A stretch of 64,000 bases of DNA from positions 2,521,564-2,585,563 of the forward strand of contig CP075366.1 of the NCBI GenBank assembly GCA_019454145.1, in the 5' to 3' direction. The translations under genes were made by a program, and so were the position numbers. The notes below the pieces were generated by a model. It was not told where the DNA came from. It made no database searches and worked only from the letters and a program-made list of their open reading frames with translations. Numbering within the stretch: the first letter of the stretch is position 1; every line of letters begins with the position of its first letter. Positions 7,472-17,285 of this stretch are shown piece after piece. Source of the stretch: Fimbriimonadaceae bacterium (lineage in GTDB: Bacteria; Armatimonadota; Fimbriimonadia; Fimbriimonadales; Fimbriimonadaceae).

Positions 7472-8489
7472 TTGGCTGGTTCTCAAAAACGCGCGCGGGC
7501 ATAACCTGCAAAATGTGAGCGTCGCGATTCCACTGGGGCTGTTCACTTGCGTGACGGGGGTCAGCGGTAGCGGAAAATCCACGCTCATCCAAGACACTCT
7601 TTTCCCGAGGTTGATGTTTGAACTTCACGGAACACGCGGCGTGTGGGAAGCTCATGACGAACTCATTGGGTTTGAGGCCATTGACAAGGTGATTGATATT
7701 GATCAAGGGCCGATCGGGCGAACCCCGCGCAGCAACCCCGCCACATATACCGGAACCTTTGATATGATCCGCGATCTGTTCAGCAAAACGCCGGATGCAA
7801 AAATGCGCGGCTATAAGCAGGGTCGGTTTAGCTTCAACGTTAAGGGCGGAAGGTGCGAGGTTTGCCGCGGTGATGGAATCATCAAAATTGAAATGCACTT
7901 TTTGCCGGATGTTTATGTTCCGTGCGAGCAGTGCAAAGGCAAGCGGTACAACCGCGAAACGCTTGAAGTTCGCTACAAGGGCAAGAATATCGCCGACGTT
8001 TTGGAAATGACTATCGAAGAAGCGTGTGAATTCTTCAAGCCAATCCCCAAGATATTCCGTAAGTTAGAAACTCTATTGCAAGTTGGGTTGGGCTACATCC
8101 GCATGGGGCAGGCGGCGACAACCCTTTCAGGGGGGGAAGCTCAGCGGGTCAAACTTGCTACTGAACTCAGCAAGCGCAGTACCGGGCGGACGCTTTACAT
8201 CCTCGATGAACCAACTACGGGTCTACATTTTGACGACGTGAAGAGGCTTTTAGCAGTTTTGCACCAATTGGTTGACCAAGGCAACACAGTTTTGGTAATC
8301 GAGCACAACTTAGATGTCATCAAAACCGCTGATTGGATCATAGATATGGGGCCAGAGGGCGGTACAGGCGGTGGTCAAGTTGTTGGCTTTGGCACGCCAG
8401 AAGATATTGCTAAAATTCCGAGCAGTTACACAGGGCAGTTTTTGACAAAGATCTTGCCCGGAGTTAGCTCAAAAGCTAAGGCGAAATAA
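7464..8489 (+). CDS. uvrA: UvrA C-terminal half (split)
   Basis: 341 residues corresponding to the last third of UvrA. It starts [18 protein letters not shown], which is where the second ATPase of normal UvrA begins. It has Walker [10 protein letters not shown] (32-40), the DNA-contacting zinc finger with Cys131, Cys134, Cys154 and Cys157, signature [14 protein letters not shown] near 219 and Walker [13 protein letters not shown] near 245, ending near FGTPEDIAK as expected. Its ATG lies within the end of the preceding small gene, so the split is not a simple frameshift. A working UvrA would need the two chains to assemble. A palindromic repeat follows the stop by 18 bases. Confidence 0.93.
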   Translation: MGDWLVLKNARGHNLQNVSVAIPLGLFTCVTGVSGSGKSTLIQDTLFPRLMFELHGTRGVWEAHDELIGFEAIDKVIDIDQGPIGRTPRSNPATYTGTFDMIRDLFSKTPDAKMRGYKQGRFSFNVKGGRCEVCRGDGIIKIEMHFLPDVYVPCEQCKGKRYNRETLEVRYKGKNIADVLEMTIEEACEFFKPIPKIFRKLETLLQVGLGYIRMGQAATTLSGGEAQRVKLATELSKRSTGRTLYILDEPTTGLHFDDVKRLLAVLHQLVDQGNTVLVIEHNLDVIKTADWIIDMGPEGGTGGGQVVGFGTPEDIAKIPSSYTGQFLTKILPGVSSKAKAK

Positions 8490-8507
8490 GAACAACCCCG
8501 CCCTTTA

Positions 8508-8531
8508 TCCCTCCCCAGACTTGGGGAGGGA
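8508..8531. repeat. Dispersed palindromic repeat, copy 1
   Basis: Stem TCCCTCCCCA / TGGGGAGGGA with a GACT loop, preceded by a CCTTTAT segment. Nearly the same element follows hisC at 52734-52761. Both sit just after a stop codon between convergent genes, so it may act as a terminator or mRNA end stabiliser. Confidence 0.7.
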
Positions 8532-8565
8532 ATTCGGTAAACCTTCTCAGGTTGCGAAGTAAATC

Positions 8566-10212
8566 TTAAACAATCTCAACGATGGGAATCACGACCGGCT
8601 TTTGGCTTGTACGTCGCCAAATGATTTTCTGCGCGGCTTCAAGGATCTGCGCGGAAATATAATCTTGGCTTAAGAGTTCGCTAGGCTGATATTTGGTGAG
8701 AATCGTGCAAAGGTCGTCGAGAATATCCTCGATCGCTTCTTTATCCGCAACCATTCCCCGAACGTCCGCTCGGGGGCGATTTGCCATAGCTCCATCGCGT
8801 TGATCAATCACTACAGTGAATACAAAGACTCCATCATGGGCGAGCCCCGTTCTTTGGCGGAGAACAGCGTCTGTAACAGGTTTGTTCGCGTTTTGATCGA
8901 TGAAAACTTCGCCATACTGGATTGCATCATCAATCCAGGCTTTTTCCTCGTTGATCAGGAGTTGGTCACCGTTTTCAAGAACAAATATTCGGTGTTCTGC
9001 ATGGCCACCTTCAACCAGAAGGTCAACCATTGATTTTTGATGCCGAGGCTCTCCGTGAACTGGCGCAACGTAAAACGGTTTAGTGAGCGCAATCATGTGC
9101 CGGATTTCATCCTTGCTTGCGTGGCCAGAAGTATGAATGGGAGTCGGGTAGTCGGTGATGACTTTTGCCCCTTGACGAACTAGGTTGTTCACAACCCGCC
9201 AAATTGGGCCTTCATTGCCAGGAATTGGTCGCGCGGAATAGACAATAGTGTCGCCTTCCCGCACTTTGACTCGGCTATATTCCCGCCGTGACATTTGTGA
9301 AAGCGCCGCGCGTGGCTCCCCTTGAGATCCAGTCACGATGATGGCAATTTTGTTCGGAGCCATTTTCACTGCTTCTTCAATCGGAACCGTGTCTTCGCGC
9401 TCCACCTTGATGTAGCCCAGCTTGCGGCACATCTGGAAGGTCATTTCCATTCGCCGACCAGCGATGGAAACTTTGCGCCCGGTTGCGCGGGCAGCATCGC
9501 AAATCTGCTGCATCCGGTGGATATTGCTACTAAATTGGGTGATCAGAACCCGCCCTTCCGCTTGATGAAAAATCTTTTTTAGTGAAGGGCCAACCTCGGA
9601 TTCGGAATGCGACCAGCCTTCCCGGTCAACGTTGGTGGAATCACAAAGCAAAAGCAAAACTCCCTCTTCACCAAGCTCCTTCAGTCTCGTTTCATCGGTG
9701 ACCATTTTGTCAACCGGAGTTGGATCAAACTTAAAGTCGGCAGTAAAGAGAATCGCACCTTCTGAAGTATGGATCGCGATTGCAGATGTTTCGGGAATTG
9801 AGTGAGTGATCTGGATCGGCTCGATTTCAAACTCGCCGAGCTTGAATTTTTCGCCCGGGGTCATGCGGTTGATCTTGACTTCAAGGAGCTTGGCGCGTTC
9901 TTCTAATTTGCTCCGCACCATCGCCTCCGTTAGCGGGGTGCACCACATGGGTAGGTTTACTTCTTTGAGGAGATAAGAAAGCGCGCCAACATGGTCTTCG
10001 TGCGCGTGGGTGATTACGATTCCGCGAACTTTTTCTTTGTTTTCGATAATGTAAGTGAAATCCGGGATAACAATGTCGACACCGTAATGCTCTTCGTGAG
10101 GGAAGGAAATTCCGCAGTCCACGATGACGATGTCGTTTTCGGTTTCGATGAGGGTGCAGTTTTTGCCGATCTCACCAGTTCCACCGAGAGGGATGACTTT
10201 AATTAAACTCAT
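8566..10212 (-). CDS. rnj: Ribonuclease J
   Basis: 548 residues, the normal size for RNase J, a metallo-beta-lactamase/beta-CASP ribonuclease that has 5'-to-3' exonuclease and endonuclease activity in RNA decay and processing. It begins with the family's IPLGGTGEIGKNC stretch. The zinc-binding HAHEDH motif is at 69-74 and the ADFKFD motif follows. LLCDSTNVDREGWSHSE, the beta-CASP region ITQFSSNIHRMQQI, IVTGSQGEPRAALSQMS, and TSGHASKDEI/APVHGEPRHQ are all recognisable. The C-terminal domain runs to about 548. Monocistronic, convergent with uvrA2. The start is ATG; no TANNNT box at the leaderless spacing was found here. Confidence 0.95.
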   Translation of the reverse strand: MSLIKVIPLGGTGEIGKNCTLIETENDIVIVDCGISFPHEEHYGVDIVIPDFTYIIENKEKVRGIVITHAHEDHVGALSYLLKEVNLPMWCTPLTEAMVRSKLEERAKLLEVKINRMTPGEKFKLGEFEIEPIQITHSIPETSAIAIHTSEGAILFTADFKFDPTPVDKMVTDETRLKELGEEGVLLLLCDSTNVDREGWSHSESEVGPSLKKIFHQAEGRVLITQFSSNIHRMQQICDAARATGRKVSIAGRRMEMTFQMCRKLGYIKVEREDTVPIEEAVKMAPNKIAIIVTGSQGEPRAALSQMSRREYSRVKVREGDTIVYSARPIPGNEGPIWRVVNNLVRQGAKVITDYPTPIHTSGHASKDEIRHMIALTKPFYVAPVHGEPRHQKSMVDLLVEGGHAEHRIFVLENGDQLLINEEKAWIDDAIQYGEVFIDQNANKPVTDAVLRQRTGLAHDGVFVFTVVIDQRDGAMANRPRADVRGMVADKEAIEDILDDLCTILTKYQPSELLSQDYISAQILEAAQKIIWRRTSQKPVVIPIVEIV

Positions 10213-10293
10213 TTAAGAAGTTCAGGGTACCGGGTGGCATCAGTAGGCCACGGGAACAAATAGCAGTGCTGTGACATTACTGGGACTATTGAG

Positions 10294-10833
10294 ATGAGAA
10301 ATGTTCAGTTAATCGCGCTTGTCTTGCTGATGATCGGATCCCTTGTCGGTTGTGCTCCCAATGCAAATACATCAATGGAGAGCAAGCCAGCGGCGAAAGT
10401 TGAAAAGATCGAACACTCATTGCTCAAAGTAGGCGAGGCAGTACCAAGCCTGGAAGCGAAAATGCTGGACGGAACAACATTCAATATTGCCGATCATAAA
10501 GGCAAAGTTGTCGTGCTCGATTTTTGGGGTCTCTGGTGCCCTAGTTGCGTCGAAATGCTGCCCGAAATCAGAGAGGCCGCCCATGAGTATGAGGGAAAAG
10601 GCGTCGAAGTGATTGGCGTGAATACCGATGAACTGAGCACCGAGGAACTCTCTGAAAAGCTGAAGAAAGCAGACATCACTTGGCCACAAATCACGTTGGG
10701 AACGATTGATTCACCTGTGGTTGAGGCCTGGAAAGTCGATCTATTCCCGACTGTATATGTCGTTGATCAAGAGGGCAGAGTCGCCGCAGTTGATCCAGAA
10801 AACTTGAAAGCGGCGATTCAGAAATTACTCTGA
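10294..10833 (+). CDS. TlpA-like thioredoxin-fold lipoprotein
   Basis: 179 residues. The signal peptide ends at the lipobox LVGC (Cys20), so the protein should be lipid-anchored outside the cytoplasmic membrane. After a linker comes a thioredoxin/AhpC-TSA fold (about 47-179) with VVVLDFWGLWCPSC, redox cysteines Cys82 and Cys85, VIGVNTDELS and the cis-proline segment LFPTVYVVDQEG. This arrangement is that of TlpA/ResA-type thiol-disulfide reductases used in cytochrome c maturation or extracytoplasmic repair of disulfides; which of these applies cannot be told. It converges on the AraC-type gene with a single base between the stop codons. Confidence 0.88.
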   Translation: MRNVQLIALVLLMIGSLVGCAPNANTSMESKPAAKVEKIEHSLLKVGEAVPSLEAKMLDGTTFNIADHKGKVVVLDFWGLWCPSCVEMLPEIREAAHEYEGKGVEVIGVNTDELSTEELSEKLKKADITWPQITLGTIDSPVVEAWKVDLFPTVYVVDQEGRVAAVDPENLKAAIQKLL

Positions 10834-10834
10834 T

Positions 10835-11614
10835 TTATCGAAAATCCGAAGGCGAGCGTCCATACCGCCGCTTAAAAACTCGGCAAAAATGGGCTTGGTC
10901 GGCAAATCCTGCGACGCTGGCAATTTGCCCTAGCTTCCAATCCGTGGTCTGAACTTTTTGATAACACCATTCGAGTTTGCGGTCACGGATGTATTCCGTA
11001 ATTGGCTGCCCAAAGTGTTTACGGAATGTCCGTGCCAAGTGGCTAGGATGCACATTCGCGGAAGCGGCGATTTCGTTCACCGATTGCACTTTTAGAAAGT
11101 CGCTGTCAATCGCAGTTTTTATTGGTGTCAGCCAGCCGGGCCAATCTTCCTCAAAGTGTTCTGAGCCTTGCATCAAACATCCGATGATCAGATCCATTGT
11201 GGCGAGCAAAATTCGTGGGGAGGCATTATTTGCAAGCTGCTCCTGAACAATTCTGATCGTGTGTTGAGCAGTATCTCCACGCAACTGCGCGCGTAAGGGA
11301 ATATCCAATCCTTCTATACGATTAATGGGAATTTGAATACCAATGCTTACGATGTCGCTTTCACATGCTTCGTGTTCGTGCGGGGTGTGAGGAGGCGACC
11401 AATACCAAACGTTGGGAATGGAATGTCGAATTGTTCCATCGTCCATTGTGTAGTGGTGAACACCAGAAATAAGTGTTCTGATACTGAAGTAATCATGCAC
11501 ATGAATCGGAACGGCAACAGTTTTCTTCCGGCGCGTAATCGCAAACATGACGTCATCGCACATGGCAGATGCGATGACGTCACCGTGAAACTCACCAATT
11601 GGATAGAGCTTCAT
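10835..11614 (-). CDS. AraC-family transcriptional regulator
   Basis: 259 residues. N-terminal cupin-type sensor (about 1-130) with PIHVHDYFSIRTLISGVHHYTM and SPPHTPHEHE, whose histidines suggest a metal or small ligand pocket. The C-terminal double helix-turn-helix (about 165-259) has VNEIAASANVHPSHLARTFRKHFGQPITEYIRDRKL and KLGQIASVAGFADQAHFCRVFKRRYGRSPSDFR, an almost textbook AraC signature. The ligand and targets are unknown. It lies just downstream of the PEP-CTERM beta-propeller gene (12 bases apart, same strand), so the two may be co-transcribed. Confidence 0.92.
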   Translation of the reverse strand: MKLYPIGEFHGDVIASAMCDDVMFAITRRKKTVAVPIHVHDYFSIRTLISGVHHYTMDDGTIRHSIPNVWYWSPPHTPHEHEACESDIVSIGIQIPINRIEGLDIPLRAQLRGDTAQHTIRIVQEQLANNASPRILLATMDLIIGCLMQGSEHFEEDWPGWLTPIKTAIDSDFLKVQSVNEIAASANVHPSHLARTFRKHFGQPITEYIRDRKLEWCYQKVQTTDWKLGQIASVAGFADQAHFCRVFKRRYGRSPSDFR

Positions 11615-11626
11615 ATTGTTTGGAGT

Positions 11627-12577
11627 TTAGCGTTTTCTGCGTCGGAGTAGGGGGAGAATTCCGACCACCGCGAGCAATGTGATTGGCTCAGGAACCGCAT
11701 CTACTTTCGTGATAAAAGTTGGGCCGTTCATTCCCATATTCCCGGGTGCGATCCAATCGCCTAAATAAGCACCGGTAGTTGCGTTGTATTGCTTCACACT
11801 GTTGGTGCCTAAGCTAGTGACCAGCAACTGACCTTGAGGGCCAAGGATGAGTCCGCATGCTCCATTCAATCCACCGGAACCGGCAGTGACAATCGTATCA
11901 ACAAATGCCCCGGTTGTCGAGTTGTAGCGATTGATCTTGTTACCAAAGTCATCGGTGAGATACATCAAGCCGTTGTGGAACAGCATGGTTCTCGGGGAAA
12001 TCAATCCACCTGAGCTAGCGGTAACAAATGAATTCAAAAATGCACCGGTGTTGATGTCGTATCGGTTGACCCGACCGTTCCAAAAACTAGGGACGAGCAG
12101 ATTTCCGTCTGGCCCGACCGTGATGCCAACGTCTGGGCCGTTGAGTCCGCCCGAATTTGGGGCGACCAATGTTCCTAAAAACGAACCAGTGCTGGAGTAA
12201 CGCAGGACGCTATCGCCATTAAAGGATGCAACGAGAGCTTCACCTGCGTTGTTGAAAGTAACTCCCGTCGGGCCGCTTAATCCACCTAAACCAGTCGTGA
12301 TGAAAACGCCGTGGAACGTACCGTTTTGGTTATATCGCACAATTCGGTTATTCTCTTCATCGGCGATGTAAACAAGCCCGTCTTGACCGATGGTGATTCC
12401 TTGTGGGCCGTTAAACGAACCAGCAAGCGTATCAATATAGTTGCCGCTCGCATCGTAGCGGTCAACCTTATCCGCGTTGTAAGAACTCACCCAGTAGGTT
12501 TGGGCAAAAAGTGTGGAGGGCAAAACGAGTAAAGCTAAGGCAAATTTGGCTCTCCGAATCAGGTGCAAGCATTTCAT
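11627..12577 (-). CDS. PEP-CTERM anchored NHL/SMP-30-like beta-propeller
   Basis: 316 residues. A signal peptide ending near LPSTLFAQ is followed by about six repeats of 40-45 residues built around G(P)xGITxGxDGxxYIADxxNNRIxRY..G, typical of NHL/strictosidine-synthase-like propellers. The tail is VPEPITLLAVVGILPLLRRRKR: the PEP motif, one membrane helix and a basic end, the PEP-CTERM sorting signal cut by exosortase in bacteria with exopolysaccharide. It is therefore exported and attached to or released from the cell surface. Ligand unknown. Four other proteins in this window carry the same tail type. Confidence 0.85.
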   Translation of the reverse strand: MKCLHLIRRAKFALALLVLPSTLFAQTYWVSSYNADKVDRYDASGNYIDTLAGSFNGPQGITIGQDGLVYIADEENNRIVRYNQNGTFHGVFITTGLGGLSGPTGVTFNNAGEALVASFNGDSVLRYSSTGSFLGTLVAPNSGGLNGPDVGITVGPDGNLLVPSFWNGRVNRYDINTGAFLNSFVTASSGGLISPRTMLFHNGLMYLTDDFGNKINRYNSTTGAFVDTIVTAGSGGLNGACGLILGPQGQLLVTSLGTNSVKQYNATTGAYLGDWIAPGNMGMNGPTFITKVDAVPEPITLLAVVGILPLLRRRKR

Positions 12578-12672
12578 AGGAATCTGCAGTGTGCAATTCC
12601 GGTTGCTTACAATGATTGAATAGAAAGGCTTACTGTTTGAACAATACTTGCAAGCCTATTCGCGCTTTGGCA

Positions 12673-13764
12673 TTAAACATTGAACAAGAAGTGCATGATG
12701 TCGCCTTCTTGAACAACATATTCTTTGCCTTCTGACCGTACTTTGCCCTTGGCTTTGGCGTTCGCCAGAGAACCGGATTCTACAAGGTCGTTGTACGCCA
12801 CGGTTTCGGCCCGGATAAATCCTTTGGTGAAGTCTGTGTGAATCACGCCCGCGGCTTCGGGCGCCTTCATGCCCTTGCTGATTGTCCAGGCACGGGTTTC
12901 TTTCGGCCCGGTTGTGAAGTAAGTCTGCAATCCGAGCAGACTGTAGGTGTGACGAATCAAGTTCTGCAATCCAGATTCTGTAATTCCCAAAGATTCAAGG
13001 AATTCTCCGCGATCTTCCTCGGGCAGTTCGATGAGCTCAGCTTCTATCTGAGCCGAAATGATAATCATATCGTTGCCTTCCGATTGAGCAAGTTTGGCGA
13101 CTTGGCTCGTCCAGTCGTTGCCGGAAACAATGTGTTCTTCGGCTACATTGGCCGCGTAGATCACTGGTTTGCGAGTGAGCAATCCCAAATGTTTAACTGA
13201 GTTTTCTTGGTCTTCGGTGAGAGTTGCTTCGCGGGCTGGCTTTCCGTTTTCGAGTAACGGCAGAATGGCTTCTAGCGCATCAACTTCATGCTTGGCTTCC
13301 TTACTCGTGCGGGCATCTTTTCGGGCTCGCTCGATTCGCTTTTCGATTTGGGCAAGGTCGGCAAGGATGAGTTCTAAGTTGATGATGTCGATATCCCGCA
13401 GGGGGTCTACCGTTTCGTGAACGTGAGTGATATCAGGGTTATCGAAGCACCGAACCACGTGAACGATGGCATCTACTTCACGGATATTGGCAAGGAATTG
13501 GTTGCCAAGCCCTTCACCTTTAGAAGCCCCTTTCACTAGCCCAGCGATATCAACAAATTCGACGCGAGCGGGCTGGATGTTCTCCGAGCTTGAGATATTC
13601 GCCAGCACGCTCAGCCGTGAATCGGGGACGCTGACGAGGCCGACATTTGGTTCGATTGTGCAGAACGGGAAGTTCGCCGCTTGCGCTTGTGCGTTGGCTA
13701 CAACGGCGTTGAAGAGGGTTGATTTACCAACGTTAGGCAATCCGACAATTCCGGCTCTCAGCAT
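12673..13764 (-). CDS. ychF: Redox-regulated ATPase YchF (Obg family)
   Basis: 363 residues, full length. It has P-loop GLPNVGKST (8-16), switch region [48 protein letters not shown], and the NVAEE version of the G4 motif, the change that gives YchF preference for ATP over GTP. A coiled-coil insertion and a C-terminal TGS domain ([15 protein letters not shown] to [10 protein letters not shown]) complete it. YchF binds ribosomes and modulates oxidative stress responses; both are known for the family. Monocistronic here. Confidence 0.96.
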   Translation of the reverse strand: MLRAGIVGLPNVGKSTLFNAVVANAQAQAANFPFCTIEPNVGLVSVPDSRLSVLANISSSENIQPARVEFVDIAGLVKGASKGEGLGNQFLANIREVDAIVHVVRCFDNPDITHVHETVDPLRDIDIINLELILADLAQIEKRIERARKDARTSKEAKHEVDALEAILPLLENGKPAREATLTEDQENSVKHLGLLTRKPVIYAANVAEEHIVSGNDWTSQVAKLAQSEGNDMIIISAQIEAELIELPEEDRGEFLESLGITESGLQNLIRHTYSLLGLQTYFTTGPKETRAWTISKGMKAPEAAGVIHTDFTKGFIRAETVAYNDLVESGSLANAKAKGKVRSEGKEYVVQEGDIMHFLFNV

Positions 13765-13809
13765 GGTGATCGGCTTAAATTATGACGAATTGCTTTGAGG
13801 CACCCAAGG

Positions 13810-14946
13810 CTAAGGAACTTGCTCATCTAGCGAAACTTTGAACATCGCTTCAGTTCGCTTGGTGATTGAAGGATGAGTAGGATTATCAAAATACATTAGT
13901 CCGGGGAAAGCTGAGTTAACCGCAATTCGATTCAAGCTTTCGGCTGCTGCGAGAGGATTACCTGTCGTTTGGATGGCGAGAGCATCAGCTTCAAATTCCT
14001 GTTTAGGATAAATATTGCGGATGTATTTTTGGGAAGCAAATAGGAGCAAAAACAGTAACCCTAAAATCCATAGAACCAATTGTGGGTTGAAATAGATAAT
14101 AAGAATGGAGAATGAGGCAAGTGCGATAGATGTCGATCTAAGCCTTTGCCGGACTTTCAGATGATTCAATTTCACATGTGCAAGCTCGTGGCAAATGATG
14201 AACCGGCATTCTTCTTCCGAAAAATCTTTTAGCATCTGACTCGAAATGTACAGACCTTTAGGGTGGGCAACACAGTTGTATGGCACCGTTGCAAGAGGTG
14301 GAATAACGAATGCTTTGGGAGTAGCAAGACCCATATCGGTTGCCGCTTTTGCAACGTTTTGTGACAGTAATGCTAAGTGCTCTGAACTCACTTCGGGCTT
14401 TAACCTGAACCATACAGATTTAAAAAGCAGTATGAAAAAGACAAGACTTACTAGCGGTAGGGCAATCAATATTGCTATGAATGCGGTTGGCACAGTGTTC
14501 CAAACGACGATTTCTGCAACTACAAGCAATGCAATAGTTGTGGCGCATACAATGTTGATTTTGCGGAGCTTAGCATGGAGAGCACTTAGGTTTTTCTCAA
14601 GCTCAAGGCTCGGATTTTGTACAATTTTTTGTTCCGGAGTCGGGCCAAATACTTTAATGTCTGGTTCATATACGCGCAACAGACTCTGAAGAAAAATCGG
14701 GAAAGTAGCGAATCCCAATGACGGTAGAAAAACTACAAACAAGAATCTGTTTTCTGGGGTATCCGCCTGTCTTGAGAACAAAAGCGCAACCAGCATGACT
14801 ACTAGTTCAACTAACAAAAGTATGGGGAATGATTTTACAAACCTTAAGTATGCCTTTGGCTCCAAACCTCGATTCGCAAGAATTGTAGGACCACAAAGTA
14901 CGATCAATGGGAGAATTATGAGAATTAGCAGGAAAGCCCAGAACAT
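13810..14946 (-). CDS. M48-family membrane zinc metalloprotease
   Basis: 378 residues. Several membrane helices (about 2-18, 33-55, 70-88, 135-185) precede a domain with CHELAHVKLNH, the HEXXH zinc site, and a pair of helices afterwards, then KQEFEADALAIQTTGNPLAAAESLNRIA, whose Glu should be the third zinc ligand. This is the layout of HtpX/Ste24-type proteases that act in membrane protein quality control. The N-terminal helical part is longer than in HtpX. The tail NPTHPSITKRTEAM is also typical. Substrate unknown. Confidence 0.85.
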   Translation of the reverse strand: MFWAFLLILIILPLIVLCGPTILANRGLEPKAYLRFVKSFPILLLVELVVMLVALLFSRQADTPENRFLFVVFLPSLGFATFPIFLQSLLRVYEPDIKVFGPTPEQKIVQNPSLELEKNLSALHAKLRKINIVCATTIALLVVAEIVVWNTVPTAFIAILIALPLVSLVFFILLFKSVWFRLKPEVSSEHLALLSQNVAKAATDMGLATPKAFVIPPLATVPYNCVAHPKGLYISSQMLKDFSEEECRFIICHELAHVKLNHLKVRQRLRSTSIALASFSILIIYFNPQLVLWILGLLFLLLFASQKYIRNIYPKQEFEADALAIQTTGNPLAAAESLNRIAVNSAFPGLMYFDNPTHPSITKRTEAMFKVSLDEQVP

Positions 14947-14986
14947 AGGAGATGCAGAAATAATATTCTCTCTTTAAGTAAAAAAT

Positions 14987-17281
14987 CTACGCACCATACG
15001 GCACCCAAATATTCTTTACCTGTGTCGCTCTTCGCAGAAACTCGCGGCTGGGCTGAGCAAAATCAACCGCATCCGAAACGCACCAAGTCTGCTTAAGATT
15101 GCCAGATGAAAGTGACTGAGTGATCTCCGCTCCTTCCGCGCCGCTGAAATGCCAAACCGCATCTATCCCCAGGTGGTCGGCAATCGTTTTTTCGAGATCA
15201 GCGTGAGGAGCGGTGAGAATGTTGAACACACCGGCGGGGACATCAGATGCTTCCAGAATCCGCATGAGTTCCACGGCGGGCAAAGGATTGCCTGCACTTG
15301 GAACCGCGATAACAGCATTGCCCATTGCGATAAGTGGCAAAGTGACTGCCAGGAACCCGAGCAGTGGCTGAGATTCTGGTGCGAATGAAGCCACAACGCC
15401 AAGCGACTCGTTACGTGTGTAGACCATCGCCCGCATCGGAGGCTGGTGAACTTGTCCGTCGTGTTTGTCCGCGGTTGCCGCATAGTGGAAGGTGAGCGAA
15501 ATCGCCTGTTCAAATTCTTCCGCGGAAATTCCAGCGTTACTAAACTGTTGCTCAGCCGCTTGCAGATTTTCTGCGATGTAATACAAAATTTGCGACCTGG
15601 TGAACGCGGCTGTTTTCTCCCAACCTGGCTGAGCTGTGGCGGCGGCTTCTACTGCATTGCGGAGGTCTTTGCGGTTTGCGAGGGCGAATTCTTGCCCATG
15701 AGCTGTGAAGGAATAACCTCCATCGGGGCGGGCTTGCTTTCCACCGATGTACAGTTTGTGAGTCCTATCGATTTCGGAAGTAGAAACCTGACCGTTTGGT
15801 AAAACTTTAGTTGCTTTAGGGGCTTTCCATTTGAGGTACTCGTAGAGCCCTTCGCGACCGCCTTCGCGTCCGAATCCAGATTCTCGGTAGCCACCAAACC
15901 CGGCGGAGGCATCGAACTGGTTGGTGCAGTTCACCCACACGGTTCCGGCTTTGATCTGCGCAGCGATATCATGAGCGATATCGAGATTTTGAGTCCAAAC
16001 ACTGCTTGCCAAACCATAAACCGTGTTGTTGGCGAGAGCCACGGCCTCGGCGGGAGTGCGGAAAGTCATCGCAACCAGAACCGGCCCGAATATTTCGACT
16101 TGGGCGACGGTGGAAGCTGGCTCAACATCCGTGAGCAAAGTTGGTGGGAAATAGAACCCGTCGCTTGGCAAATCACACGGAGCTTGGTATTTGTTTGCTC
16201 CTTCGGAAACACCTTGTTCAACTAGCTCGGTGATTCGTTCGAGTTGAGTTCGGTCAACAATTGCCCCGAGGTCAACCGCTTTATCGAGTGGGTTACCAAC
16301 GCGAAGTGTTGCCATTCTTGCACGGATTTTCGCGTACAGCTTTTCCGCGACTCCTTCTTGCACAAGCAATCGCGAGCCAGCGCAACAAACTTGGCCTTGG
16401 TTGAACCAGATGGCATCTACCAATCCTTCGACTGCGCTATCCAGATCGGCATCTTCAAACACGATGAACGGAGATTTTCCGCCAAGTTCAAGTGAGAGTT
16501 TTTTATCCGTATTTGCTGTGGCTTTGCGGATGATCCGACCAACTTCGGTGGAACCAGTGAACGCAATTTTGTGGATTCCCGGATGCTCAACAATCGCACG
16601 GCCCGTTTCGCCATCGCCGGTGACAATGTTAACGACGCCTTTGGGAATTCCGACTTGATCACAAATTTCTGCAAATAGAAGAGCAGAGAGCGATGTGAAT
16701 TCTGCTGGCTTCAGTATGACGACGTTGCCCATAGCAAGAGCAGGGGCAATTTTCCAACACAACATGAGGAGTGGGAAATTCCAAGGAATAATCTGCCCGC
16801 ATACACCAACTGGTTGGTATTCTGAAAACTCTGTATCCGCCAATTTAGCCCAGCCGGCATGGTAATAAAAGTGACGAGCAACGAGGGGGATATCAATATC
16901 CCTCGTTTCACGGATTGGTTTGCCATTATCGAGGGTTTCTAATACTGCGAATAGCCGAGAATGCTTTTGGATTTGCCGAGCGATTGCGTAGAGATATTCT
17001 GCTCGCTTTTGTGCGCTCAGAGCTTGCCATTTTGGGAGTGCCGCGGTAGCCGCCTCTACCGCTTGGTTGATCTGCTCTGGCGAAGTCTGACCGATTTGGG
17101 CAAGTTCCGAACCGTCGGCGGGGTTAATTGAAGCAAAGGTTTTATCAGCGGATACCCATTCTCCGTTAATGTAGGAACCAAATGTGCGGTTATGAGCATC
17201 TAGCCAAGCAAATGCGGCTTTGTGGTCTTCGGGCGCAGGGCCGTAAGGGAGGGATTCAAGAAGATCAGCAACTTTGCTCAT
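14987..17281 (-). CDS. Two-domain aldehyde dehydrogenase (ALDH16-like)
   Basis: 764 residues from the chosen ATG (MSKVADLLESLPYG). The N-terminal part (about 25-500) is a full ALDH domain: IIPWNFPLLMLCWKIAPALAMGN, FTGSTEVGR, LELGGKSPFIVFEDADLD and the catalytic cysteine in FNQGQVCCAGS, then IFGPVL. The remainder is a second, shortened ALDH-like domain without a catalytic Cys, which can still be aligned by its MGNAVIAVPSAGNPLP and FNILTAPHADLEKTI segments. A catalytic domain joined to an inactive one is the ALDH16 layout known from bacteria and animals. A longer frame upstream to 17380 overlaps deoC by 95 bases and is unlikely. Four bases separate it from deoC; with deoxyribose-phosphate aldolase it would oxidise the acetaldehyde made from deoxyribose 5-phosphate. 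Confidence 0.88.
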   Translation of the reverse strand: MSKVADLLESLPYGPAPEDHKAAFAWLDAHNRTFGSYINGEWVSADKTFASINPADGSELAQIGQTSPEQINQAVEAATAALPKWQALSAQKRAEYLYAIARQIQKHSRLFAVLETLDNGKPIRETRDIDIPLVARHFYYHAGWAKLADTEFSEYQPVGVCGQIIPWNFPLLMLCWKIAPALAMGNVVILKPAEFTSLSALLFAEICDQVGIPKGVVNIVTGDGETGRAIVEHPGIHKIAFTGSTEVGRIIRKATANTDKKLSLELGGKSPFIVFEDADLDSAVEGLVDAIWFNQGQVCCAGSRLLVQEGVAEKLYAKIRARMATLRVGNPLDKAVDLGAIVDRTQLERITELVEQGVSEGANKYQAPCDLPSDGFYFPPTLLTDVEPASTVAQVEIFGPVLVAMTFRTPAEAVALANNTVYGLASSVWTQNLDIAHDIAAQIKAGTVWVNCTNQFDASAGFGGYRESGFGREGGREGLYEYLKWKAPKATKVLPNGQVSTSEIDRTHKLYIGGKQARPDGGYSFTAHGQEFALANRKDLRNAVEAAATAQPGWEKTAAFTRSQILYYIAENLQAAEQQFSNAGISAEEFEQAISLTFHYAATADKHDGQVHQPPMRAMVYTRNESLGVVASFAPESQPLLGFLAVTLPLIAMGNAVIAVPSAGNPLPAVELMRILEASDVPAGVFNILTAPHADLEKTIADHLGIDAVWHFSGAEGAEITQSLSSGNLKQTWCVSDAVDFAQPSREFLRRATQVKNIWVPYGA

Positions 17282-17285
17282 TGTG

